NCBI GenBank assembly: GCA_002292945.1
Contig: DBCG01000027.1
Span: 16,877 to 23,764 of the forward strand
DNA: 6,888 nt
Source: Proteobacteria bacterium UBA964
GTDB taxonomy: Bacteria; Pseudomonadota; Gammaproteobacteria; Steroidobacterales; Steroidobacteraceae
Reading direction: 5' to 3'
Shown here: positions 1-5,767 of the stretch, piece after piece
Position numbering within the stretch: the stretch's first letter is position 1
How the letters are laid out: the number at the start of each line of letters is the position of its first letter
Translations under genes and position numbers: made by a program
The notes under the pieces: generated by a model
What the model saw: only the letters and a program-made list of their open reading frames with translations
What the model was told of the DNA's origin: nothing
Databases searched by the model: none

Positions 1-268
1 GAGCCTCGCCATGTTGGGCGACCTGAACGTCGCCGAGCCGCGCGCGCTCATCGGCTTCGCCGGCCCGCGCGTGATCCAACAGACCGTGCGCGAGACCCTG
101 CCCGAAGGATTCCAGCGCAGCGAATTCCTGCTCGAGCACGGCGTCATCGACCTGATCATCGATCGGCGACAGATGCGCGAGCGCTTGGCGCAGGCGCTTC
201 GCATGCTGATGCGTCAACCGTCCAAGGTCGCCTCTTCGACGCCCCCGTCCGATGCGAACGCTGGCTGA
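1..268 (+). CDS. accD: Acetyl-CoA carboxylase carboxyltransferase subunit beta, C-terminal part (partial at left edge)
   Basis: This is the last 88 residues of AccD; the gene starts outside the window and the first complete codon is at base 2. AccD and AccA form the carboxyltransferase of acetyl-CoA carboxylase, which moves the carboxyl group from carboxybiotin to acetyl-CoA to make malonyl-CoA for fatty acid synthesis in the cytoplasm. The visible part matches the end of the crotonase-like carboxyltransferase domain closely: the runs AMLGDLNVAEPRALIGFAGP and GFQRSEFLLEHGVIDLI are hallmark AccD segments. A short polar tail of about 20 residues follows. The N-terminal zinc ribbon expected of AccD lies upstream and cannot be checked. 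The last 17 bases overlap the start of folC, so the two are probably co-transcribed and translationally coupled. The ATG at base 11 is an internal methionine, not the start. Confidence 0.96.
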   Translation, partial: SLAMLGDLNVAEPRALIGFAGPRVIQQTVRETLPEGFQRSEFLLEHGVIDLIIDRRQMRERLAQALRMLMRQPSKVASSTPPSDANAG

Positions 269-1502
269 CTGGCTCGCGCACCAACAGGCGCAGCATACCC
301 GCGATATCGACCTTGGACTCGAGCGCGTCGGTGCGGTGGCGCAACGGCTCGGCTTGCTGCCTTATCCGATCCCCGCGGTGATCGTCGGCGGCACCAACGG
401 CAAGGGCTCCACCACGGCTTTCCTCACCTCGCTCGGTCGTGCGGCCGGTCTGAAGGTCGGCACCTACACCTCGCCGCATCTGCAGCGTTACAACGAGCGC
501 ATCGCGATCGATGGGGAATCGGTCGCGGATGCGGCCTTGGTCGAGGCCTTCGAGGTCATCGAATCGGTCCGCGGCGAGACGCCGCTCACTTTCTTCGAAT
601 ATGGCACGCTCGCAGCGCTGCAGATCTTCCGTTCGCAAGCAGTCGATCTGGCCGTACTCGAGGTGGGACTCGGAGGTCGTCTCGATGCGACCAACCTCGT
701 CGATGCGGAGGTGGCGGTGCTGTGTTCGGTCGGGCTCGACCACACCGACTGGCTCGGGCCGACCCGCGAACACATCGGCCGCGAGAAGGCCGGCATCTTC
801 CGTCCCGGACAACCCGTCGTGCTCGGCAGCGCCGACATGCCGCAGAGCGTGCACGAACGCATCGCCGCGCTCGGCTGCGAGGCCGTCTGGCCCGGCAAGG
901 GCTACGAGATCGAGACGGTGCTCGCGGGGCTGCCCGCGCTCGGCTTGTCGGGTCCGATCCAGCACGGCAATGCGGCTGCGGCCTTGGTCGCCTTCCGGGC
1001 GTTGGTGCAGCGGCAGCCCGCGCTCGCTCGCCGACGCGGGCTCGATGCCGCTTGGGCGGCTGAGGGCGTGAGCGGCGCGCGGTTGCGTGGACGCTTCCAA
1101 CGGCTCGCCGCGGTGTCGCCGGGCGGGCCCGAGTGGATCCTCGATGTCGCCCACAACGAGGACTCGGCGAGGACGCTGGCCGAGTCTTTGGCGGCGCTGC
1201 CCTGCAGTGGCCGCACCTGGGCGGTCGTCGGCATCCTGGCCGACAAGGATGCCGCGGCGATCGGTCGCGAGCTCGCCTCGAGCATCGACGGCTGGGTCCT
1301 TTGCGGGATCGCCGGCGAGCGCGGGGTCGATGCCGAAACGCTGCGTGGACGCTTGCCGTCCTCTTGCCGCAGTGTCGCCCTCGCGCCCGACATCGGCCAC
1401 GGCTGTGCAACGGCGGCAGCGCTGGCGAACGCCGGGGACCGGGTCGTGGTGTTCGGTTCCTTCCATACCGTAGGGCCTGCGCTCGACTGGCTCGGTCTAT
1501 AA
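252..1502 (+). CDS. folC: Bifunctional dihydrofolate synthase / folylpolyglutamate synthase
   Basis: FolC adds glutamate to dihydropteroate and then to folates, using ATP, to make and retain folate cofactors in the cytoplasm. At 416 residues it is close to the E. coli enzyme (about 420). The Mur-ligase-like ATPase domain comes first. Its P-loop GGTNGKGST is at residues 46-54 and is followed by TYTSPHLQRYNERI (71-84). EVGLGGRLDATN is at 137-148. LDHTDWLG (162-169) precedes REKAGIFRPG (177-186), whose Lys179 corresponds to the usual carbamylated lysine. In the C-terminal domain GRFQRL (280-285), LDVAHN (297-302) and the near-terminal FGSFHTVGP (401-409) are family signatures. The ATG overlaps accD by 17 bases and has no clear Shine-Dalgarno sequence, which suggests coupling to accD translation. 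The stop codon lies inside a TATAAT hexamer just before the next gene. Nothing looks broken. Confidence 0.97.
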   Translation: MRTLADWLAHQQAQHTRDIDLGLERVGAVAQRLGLLPYPIPAVIVGGTNGKGSTTAFLTSLGRAAGLKVGTYTSPHLQRYNERIAIDGESVADAALVEAFEVIESVRGETPLTFFEYGTLAALQIFRSQAVDLAVLEVGLGGRLDATNLVDAEVAVLCSVGLDHTDWLGPTREHIGREKAGIFRPGQPVVLGSADMPQSVHERIAALGCEAVWPGKGYEIETVLAGLPALGLSGPIQHGNAAAALVAFRALVQRQPALARRRGLDAAWAAEGVSGARLRGRFQRLAAVSPGGPEWILDVAHNEDSARTLAESLAALPCSGRTWAVVGILADKDAAAIGRELASSIDGWVLCGIAGERGVDAETLRGRLPSSCRSVALAPDIGHGCATAAALANAGDRVVVFGSFHTVGPALDWLGL

Positions 1503-1503
1503 T
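1498..1503 (+). promoter_or_regulatory. Candidate -10 element for the dedD-like gene
   Basis: The hexamer is a perfect TATAAT and its central TAA is the folC stop codon. Seven bases separate it from the TTG start at 1511, so transcription from it would begin at or next to the start codon and give a leaderless message. No good -35 hexamer sits 16 to 18 bases upstream. The match could be chance, but it stands out in such G+C-rich DNA. Confidence 0.4.
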
Positions 1504-1510
1504 CGACCGC

Positions 1511-2173
1511 TTGGACACCGCACTTCGTAATCGCCTCACGGGCGCCGTCATCCTCGTGCTGTTGGCCGTGCTGCTGCTGCCCGAATTGCTGACGGGCGCC
1601 GGTGGGACTGCCACCCGAACGTCGTCAACCGCAGGCGCCACGTCTGAGGGAGGCGCACCCCTGCAGACGCTGCAGATCGACCTTTCAGGTACCGCGCGCG
1701 GTCCAGCAGGGTCCGCGCCCCCGTCGCCTGAGGTGATGGACGGGCAGGCTGAGGGGCTCGACGTCGACCCGGCAGCGCCGCCCCCGGTGGTCCGTTTGCC
1801 CGTTCCGGAGGCCATCACCACGGCTCCGCCGACCGCCGCACCGCCCGCTGCAGCCCCGCCCGCTGCAGCCCCGCCGGCCGCAGCCCGGCCGACCACAGCC
1901 CCGCCGAAGGCGGCCCCGGTCGATCCTACGGCGACCCGGTTCTACGTCCAGGTCGGCACATTCGCCACCCGCGAGCGCGCCGAGGCCGCCCGGAAAGACT
2001 TCACCAAGCGAGGCTTCGAGGTGATCATCAACGAGACCACCTCGGGCGCTCGCCGGTTGCATCGGGTCCGCATCGGGCCGGTGGCCGACCGCGCCGCCGC
2101 GGTCGCGCTCGAGGCGCGGCTGCGACCGCTGGCCCCCGATCGCGCCATCGTTGCGGTGCCGGTGGCAGGATGA
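1511..2173 (+). CDS. dedD: DedD-like SPOR-domain membrane protein
   Basis: This 220-residue protein has the layout of DedD. There is a short cytoplasmic N-terminus, one membrane anchor at about residues 10-27, and a long Pro/Ala-rich linker (about 85-137). A C-terminal SPOR domain (about 143-218) opens with RFYVQVGTF and includes HRVRIGPV (184-191). SPOR domains bind septal peptidoglycan with bare glycan strands, and E. coli DedD helps cell constriction; the same role here is inferred. I chose the TTG at 1511 because it gives the N-terminus MDTALRNRLTGAVILV, typical of DedD relatives, and no in-frame ATG lies nearby. The reading frame stays open far upstream, but that part only shadows folC. 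There is no Shine-Dalgarno sequence before the TTG. The gene starts 8 bases after folC, as dedD does after folC in E. coli. The linker contains six 15-base repeats. Confidence 0.88.
   Translation: MDTALRNRLTGAVILVLLAVLLLPELLTGAGGTATRTSSTAGATSEGGAPLQTLQIDLSGTARGPAGSAPPSPEVMDGQAEGLDVDPAAPPPVVRLPVPEAITTAPPTAAPPAAAPPAAAPPAAARPTTAPPKAAPVDPTATRFYVQVGTFATRERAEAARKDFTKRGFEVIINETTSGARRLHRVRIGPVADRAAAVALEARLRPLAPDRAIVAVPVAG
1826..1915 (+). repeat. Six in-frame 15-base tandem repeats coding a Pro/Ala linker
   Basis: Six adjacent 15-base units encode PPTAA, PPAAA, PPAAA, PPAAA, RPTTA and PPKAA (residues 106-135 of the dedD-like protein). Units two and three, at 1841-1855 and 1856-1870, are identical (CCGCCCGCTGCAGCC); the others diverge mostly at second and third codon positions. 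Because the unit is a multiple of three, gain or loss of copies would keep the frame and only change the distance between the membrane anchor and the SPOR domain. Confidence 0.85.
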
Positions 2174-2200
2174 CGGTGGCCTCTCGCAATCGGCTACACT
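2170..2200 (+). promoter_or_regulatory. Weak candidate promoter before cvpA-purF
   Basis: In the 70-base gap between the dedD-like gene and cvpA, TACACT (2195-2200) matches four of six -10 bases. ATGACG at 2170-2175 matches four of six -35 bases, with a 19-base spacer that is longer than ideal. It could support transcription of cvpA and purF independent of the upstream genes. I found no PurR-like operator palindrome in the gap. Tentative. Confidence 0.25.
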
Positions 2201-2231
2201 TCGCGCCGTCGCCGGGTCGAGCCGCGCGGCC

Positions 2232-2236
2232 TGGAG
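2232..2236 (+). promoter_or_regulatory. Ribosome binding site that sets the GTG start of cvpA
   Basis: TGGAG lies 7 bases before the GTG at 2244, an ideal Shine-Dalgarno spacing. It supports this GTG over the earlier in-frame codons, which reach back into the end of the dedD-like gene. Confidence 0.7.
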
Positions 2237-2243
2237 TCCGATA

Positions 2244-2825
2244 GTGACCGCATTCGACTTCTACTTCCTCGGCATCCTGCTCGCTTTCACGATCGGCGGG
2301 TTCACGAGCGGCTTCATCAGCAAGCTGTTCGGCCTGATCGGCCTCATCGCCTCGATCTGGGCGGGCATGCGCCTCGGCGGTGTCGTCGAGCCGTTCTTCG
2401 TCGGGTTTTTCAACAACTCGATGCTGCGTGCGTTGCTCGCCTCCATTTTTGCGAGCGTCGTCGTCTATGCTTTCACCCTCGTGCTCGGCAACCTGCTCAC
2501 CAAGGCCATCAAGTCCTCGGCCATCGCGCCGATCGATCGCATGCTCGGTCTTTTCCTCGGCGCCGCGCAGGCGGTGGTCGTGATCGGCATCGTCGTGCTG
2601 GTCGGCCAACAGTTCAAGATCGACGAGAAAGACTGGTGGCGCAACGCGGTCTTCAAGCACTCTGGCGAGCAGGCCGCGCAGTTGCTAGACCGCGTCGTCG
2701 ACTTCAAGTCGCTCGCCGGCCGCTGGCTCGACGCGGAGATGATCAAGAAGATGGACGACGGGCGTGGCGAGGCCGAGGGCCTGCTCGACGAGATGGCTCG
2801 CCCATCGACACCCAAGGCGGAGTGA
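2244..2825 (+). CDS. cvpA: CvpA family inner-membrane protein
   Basis: CvpA is a small inner-membrane protein named for its role in colicin V production. Its molecular role is still unclear, though its place before purF is widely conserved. This protein has 193 residues. Hydrophobic segments at about residues 5-20, 26-45, 62-83 and 101-121 fit the family's usual four membrane spans. APIDRMLGLFLGAAQAV (residues 95-111) matches the conserved loop and fourth span, and DWWRNAVF (130-137) is the usual tryptophan-bearing motif after it. The last 50 or so residues are polar and charged. The GTG start gives MTAFDFYFLGILL, typical of the family, and has a well-spaced TGGAG. The stop is only 6 bases before purF, so the pair is almost certainly one transcription unit, as in E. 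coli. Confidence 0.93.
   Translation: MTAFDFYFLGILLAFTIGGFTSGFISKLFGLIGLIASIWAGMRLGGVVEPFFVGFFNNSMLRALLASIFASVVVYAFTLVLGNLLTKAIKSSAIAPIDRMLGLFLGAAQAVVVIGIVVLVGQQFKIDEKDWWRNAVFKHSGEQAAQLLDRVVDFKSLAGRWLDAEMIKKMDDGRGEAEGLLDEMARPSTPKAE
2818..2822 (+). promoter_or_regulatory. Ribosome binding site of purF
   Basis: CGGAG sits 9 bases before the purF ATG and within the last codons of cvpA, so ribosomes finishing cvpA end right next to it. This favours coupled translation of the two genes. Confidence 0.65.
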
Positions 2826-2831
2826 CACCCC

Positions 2832-4337
2832 ATGTGCGGCATCGCAGCCATCGTCGGCACTTCCCCCGTCAACCAAAGGCTCTATGACGCGCTGACGGTG
2901 CTGCAGCACCGCGGCCAGGACGCGGCGGGCATCGTCACCGTCGCCGATGGCCTTGTCAGCATGCGCAAGGGGAAGGGGTTGGTGCGCGATGTCTTCGGCC
3001 AGCAGGACATGCTCGAGCTGCGGGGTGATATCGGCATCGGCCATGTGCGCTATCCGACGGCCGGTTGCGACAGCGCCTCCGAGGCGCAGCCGTTCTATGT
3101 GAATGCGCCCTATGGGCTCGTGCTCGGGCACAACGGCAACCTCACCAACGCCGCCGAGCTCGCCGATGTGCTGGTGCGCGAGGAGCGTCGCCACCTCAAC
3201 ACCAGCTCGGACTCCGAAGTGCTGCTCAACGTGCTCGCCTCGGAGCTGCAGCGCGTCGGCACGCCGCGCATCACCGCTGCCGATGTGTTCGCGGCGGTCA
3301 CCGCGCTCTACCGGCGCTGCCGCGGCGGCTATGCCGTCGTGGCGATGGTGGTCGGTCACGGCATCCTCGGGTTCCGCGACCCGCACGGCATCCGTCCGTT
3401 GGTGCTCGGTCGCCGCGACACGGCCAAGGGCCCGGAATACATGCTCGCCTCCGAATCGGTCGCACTCGACATGCTCGGCTTCGGCAGCGTCCGCGACATC
3501 GCCCCGGGTGAGGCCGTCTTCATCGACGAGCACGGCCGGTTGAACGCCCAGCAGTGCGTCGCCACCACGCGCCATGCACCCTGCATCTTCGAGTACGTGT
3601 ATTTCGCACGCCCGGACAGCATCATCGACAACGTGTCGGTGCAGCGCGCGCGCATGCGCATGGGCGATCGCCTCGCCGAGAAGATCCGCCGCGAGCGTCC
3701 GAACCACGGCATCGATGTCGTGATCCCGATCCCCGACACCAGCCGCACCGCCGCGCTGCAGGTCGCGCAGCATCTCGGCATCAAATACCGCGAGGGGTTC
3801 ATCAAGAACCGCTACATCGGCCGCACCTTCATCATGCCGGGCCAGGACCAGCGCAAGAAGTCCGTGCGCTCCAAGCTCAACGCGATCGATCTCGAGTTCC
3901 GCAACAAGACCGTGCTGCTGGTCGATGACAGCATCGTGCGCGGCACGACCTCCGCGCAGATCATCGAGATCGCGCGCGAAGCCGGCGCGCGCAAGGTGTA
4001 CTTCGCCTCGGCGGCACCGCCGGTGCGCCACCCGAACGTCTACGGCATCGACATGCCGGCGGCCGACGAGTTGGTCGCCGCGGGTCGTACCGAAGAAGAG
4101 GTGCGGGCCGAGATCGATGCGGATTGGCTCATCTACCAGGATCTCGAGGACCTCATCAACGCGTGTCGCCACGACGATTCGCGGGTCTATGAGTTCGACA
4201 CCTCCTGTTTCTCGGGCGAATACGTGACCGGCGACATCACGCCCGAGTATCTCGATTCACTGCAGAAACAGCGATCGGACGGCGCCAAGGCGCAGCGCCG
4301 CACGGCCGGCAGCCTCAAGGTGGTGCGCGGCGTCTGA
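2832..4337 (+). CDS. purF: Amidophosphoribosyltransferase (glutamine PRPP amidotransferase)
   Basis: PurF makes 5-phosphoribosylamine from PRPP and glutamine, the first committed step of purine synthesis, in the cytoplasm. At 501 residues it is full length (E. coli about 505). The N-terminal glutaminase domain is of the Ntn-hydrolase type. Its nucleophile Cys2 follows the start methionine directly (MCGIAAIVG), so there is no propeptide. It also has LQHRGQDAAGI (24-34), GHVRYPTAG (70-78) and GHNGNLTN (99-106). In the phosphoribosyltransferase domain CIFEYVYFARPDS (251-263) is followed by the PRPP-binding loop VLLVDDSIVRGTTS (361-374). At HPNVYGID (400-407) an Asn stands where Fe-S-containing Bacillus-type enzymes have a ligand Cys. 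The enzyme is therefore probably the E. coli-like type without an iron-sulfur cluster. FolC upstream supplies folate cofactors used later in the same pathway. Confidence 0.98.
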   Translation: MCGIAAIVGTSPVNQRLYDALTVLQHRGQDAAGIVTVADGLVSMRKGKGLVRDVFGQQDMLELRGDIGIGHVRYPTAGCDSASEAQPFYVNAPYGLVLGHNGNLTNAAELADVLVREERRHLNTSSDSEVLLNVLASELQRVGTPRITAADVFAAVTALYRRCRGGYAVVAMVVGHGILGFRDPHGIRPLVLGRRDTAKGPEYMLASESVALDMLGFGSVRDIAPGEAVFIDEHGRLNAQQCVATTRHAPCIFEYVYFARPDSIIDNVSVQRARMRMGDRLAEKIRRERPNHGIDVVIPIPDTSRTAALQVAQHLGIKYREGFIKNRYIGRTFIMPGQDQRKKSVRSKLNAIDLEFRNKTVLLVDDSIVRGTTSAQIIEIAREAGARKVYFASAAPPVRHPNVYGIDMPAADELVAAGRTEEEVRAEIDADWLIYQDLEDLINACRHDDSRVYEFDTSCFSGEYVTGDITPEYLDSLQKQRSDGAKAQRRTAGSLKVVRGV

Positions 4338-4349
4338 CCGCGCGGGGCG

Positions 4350-5024
4350 ATGGACCTCTCCCCGTTGTGCGTTCCGACGCCGCCCGGATGGGTCGCCGAG
4401 GCGGTTCGGCGTTGGCCGGAGCTGCTCGCCGACCATGCCAATTGCGAGAAGAAGGCCGCCTCGACGGCGCTCGCGCTGATGTTCGCCTACCCCGAGGACC
4501 GTGAGCTCGCCGCCCGTCTCTCGCGGCTCGCGCGCGAGGAGCTGCGCCACTTCGAGCAGGTCGACAAGTTGATGCAGCAGCAGGGTGTGCCTTACCTGCG
4601 GCGCAAGCCCGGCCGTTACGCCTCGCGCTTGCGCACCGCGGTCAGCAACCACGAACCCGAGCGCAAGCTCGACCTGTTGCTGAGCTTCGCGCTCATCGAG
4701 GCGCGTTCCTGCGAGCGGTTCCGGTTGCTGGCCACGCTGCCGGCGGGGCAGGGTCTGCCGCCGCAGGTCGCTTCGCTCTACAGCGCGCTCGAAGTGTCCG
4801 AGGCCCGTCACCACCAACTGTACCTGCGGCTCGCCGAAAAGCATGCGCAGGCAGCGGGCCTCGTGATCGCGCCGCGGCTCACCGAACTCGCAAAGGTCGA
4901 GGCCGAGGCGGCGACCTCGCCGGACGCCGAGTTCCGTTTCCATTCTGGCGAACCGGTGGCGGGCGAACCCGTGGCGGGCGCGCCCGCGCTAAACGAAAGC
5001 GATCTCGCGCCGCGAGAACCCTGA
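4350..5024 (+). CDS. miaE: tRNA 2-methylthio-N6-isopentenyl adenosine(37) hydroxylase, MiaE type
   Basis: MiaE is a non-haem diiron monooxygenase that hydroxylates the isopentenyl group of ms2i6A at position 37 of tRNAs reading codons that begin with U. The 224-residue protein carries all the expected iron ligands: Glu33 in DHANCEKKAAS, Glu64 and His67 in REELRHFEQ, Glu117 in ALIEARSCERF, and Glu151 and His154 in SEARHHQLY. It is a ferritin-like helical bundle without a signal peptide. The ATG is 12 bases after purF. A GGGG lies only two bases before it, too close to be a good Shine-Dalgarno, so translation may depend on purF. EFRFHSG (194-200) resembles the usual end of the family. The tail beyond it (201-224) looks like an extra, includes a GEPVA repeat, and ends within the convergent lpxH gene. 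The substrate enzymes MiaA and MiaB are not in the window. Confidence 0.95.
   Translation: MDLSPLCVPTPPGWVAEAVRRWPELLADHANCEKKAASTALALMFAYPEDRELAARLSRLAREELRHFEQVDKLMQQQGVPYLRRKPGRYASRLRTAVSNHEPERKLDLLLSFALIEARSCERFRLLATLPAGQGLPPQVASLYSALEVSEARHHQLYLRLAEKHAQAAGLVIAPRLTELAKVEAEAATSPDAEFRFHSGEPVAGEPVAGAPALNESDLAPREP
4947..4976 (+). repeat. Two 15-base direct repeats in the miaE tail
   Basis: Two adjacent 15-base units that differ at one base encode GEPVA twice (residues 200-209 of MiaE), and a degenerate third unit reads GAPA (210-213). The repeat comes just after the conserved end of the domain and just before the overlap with lpxH. It may be how the tail grew. Confidence 0.75.
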
Positions 5025-5714
5025 TCCGTCGAGCATGAGCACGCTGCCGTGCTCGTACCACGCATCGAGCACGAGGCGCCGTGCCGGTGCGCCATCGACC
5101 TCGTGCGTGTGCTCGGCGGGGCGGTGCGTGTGGCCGTGGATCATCGTGCGGGTGCCGGTCGCGCGGAAGGCGGCGACCACCGCTTCGGGTGCGACATCCA
5201 TGATCTCCGCGCGTTGCGCGGCGGTATGCGCCTTGCTGCCGGCGCGCGCCGCAGCCGCGAGCAATTGCCGCGCCTCGAGCGGCAGTGCGAGCGTTCGGTC
5301 CCGGAAGGCATCGCTGCGGACCGTGCTGCGCAGTTCTTGGTAGGCGTGATCGCCGGTGCAGAGCAGATCGCCGTGTGTCAGCAGCACCCGTTCGCCGTAT
5401 AGCGTCGCGACACAGGGGTCCGGCAGCAGCGTCGCGCCAGTGCGCCGCTCGAAGCCCGCGCCGTAGAGGAAATCGCGGTTGCCGTGCATCACGAACAGCG
5501 GGACCCCGCTCGCCGAGAGCGCCGCCATCTCGCGGCAGACCGCATCGCGCAGCGGATCCGGATCGTCATCGCCCACCCAGGCCTCGAACAGGTCGCCGAG
5601 CACATAGAGCGCCGCGGCGGATCGCGCCTCGCCGCGCAGCAGCGCCGTGAACGCGGCCACCGACCGCGGCGAGTCCGCTTCAAGATGCAGGTCGGACACG
5701 AACAGGTATTTCAC
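4989..5714 (-). CDS. lpxH: UDP-2,3-diacylglucosamine diphosphatase
   Basis: LpxH cleaves UDP-2,3-diacylglucosamine to lipid X and UMP at the inner membrane, the fourth step of lipid A synthesis. The 241-residue protein has the calcineurin-like phosphoesterase metal ligands at the same numbers as the E. coli enzyme: Asp8 and His10 (SDLHLEAD), Asp41 (LGDLFEAWVGDDD), Asn79 (HGNRDFLYG), His114 (THGDLLCTGDHAY), and His195 and His197 (IHGHTHRP). This argues for true LpxH rather than LpxI or LpxG. The start is a GTG at 5714-5712, giving MKYLFVSDLHL; it has no Shine-Dalgarno sequence but a TACAAT seven bases upstream. The gene faces miaE and their 3' ends overlap by 36 bases. On its other side it diverges from gltX. 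Confidence 0.97.
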   Translation of the reverse strand: MKYLFVSDLHLEADSPRSVAAFTALLRGEARSAAALYVLGDLFEAWVGDDDPDPLRDAVCREMAALSASGVPLFVMHGNRDFLYGAGFERRTGATLLPDPCVATLYGERVLLTHGDLLCTGDHAYQELRSTVRSDAFRDRTLALPLEARQLLAAAARAGSKAHTAAQRAEIMDVAPEAVVAAFRATGTRTMIHGHTHRPAEHTHEVDGAPARRLVLDAWYEHGSVLMLDGSGFSRREIAFV

Positions 5715-5767
5715 GCAGGCGATTGTATGGTAATTTTTCGCCCCGTTCCGCGCTGCCCGGCAACCCT
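5715..5767. promoter_or_regulatory. Divergent lpxH / gltX intergenic region
   Basis: These 53 bases must hold the promoters of both flanking genes unless gltX is read from further left. The left half, with a run of five T on the plus strand (5734-5738), is clearly richer in A+T than the surrounding genes. A clear lpxH -10 candidate lies on the minus strand. For gltX only weak candidates are visible, such as TATGGT at 5726-5731, which overlaps the lpxH element, so the two promoters could interfere. No Shine-Dalgarno sequence precedes either start codon. Confidence 0.45.
5722..5727 (-). promoter_or_regulatory. Candidate -10 element for lpxH
   Basis: Read on the minus strand this is TACAAT, five of six bases of the -10 consensus. 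It ends 7 bases before the GTG start of lpxH, so a transcript from it would begin at or next to the start codon. I see no convincing -35 hexamer. The arrangement mirrors the one before the dedD-like gene. Confidence 0.42.

Noticed and set aside
1133..1510. A longer N-terminus for the dedD-like gene, reading back into folC
   Set aside because: The extra part is Arg-rich out-of-frame folC sequence, whereas the TTG at 1511 gives a normal DedD N-terminus followed directly by the membrane anchor.
1841..1885. The repeats as a CRISPR array or integration site
   Set aside because: There are no spacers. The units are 15 bases, directly adjacent and in frame within a protein linker.
156..1896. Two long minus-strand open frames (156-1466 and 586-1896) opposite folC and the dedD-like gene
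   Set aside because: Both are low-complexity Arg/Ala-rich frames opposite clear genes. The start of the second is just the reverse of the 15-base repeats.
2174..2243. A PurR operator or purine riboswitch before cvpA-purF
   Set aside because: The 70 bases contain no palindrome resembling the E. coli PurR box and no aptamer-like conserved core.
2685..4172. A 495-codon open frame on the minus strand, antisense to nearly all of purF
   Set aside because: Its product is rich in His, Arg, Ala and Asp with no recognisable domain, as expected for the reverse frame of G+C-rich coding DNA. purF on the plus strand explains the sequence fully.
4338..4349. A terminator between purF and miaE
   Set aside because: The gap is 12 bases with no hairpin or T run; the genes are more likely co-transcribed.
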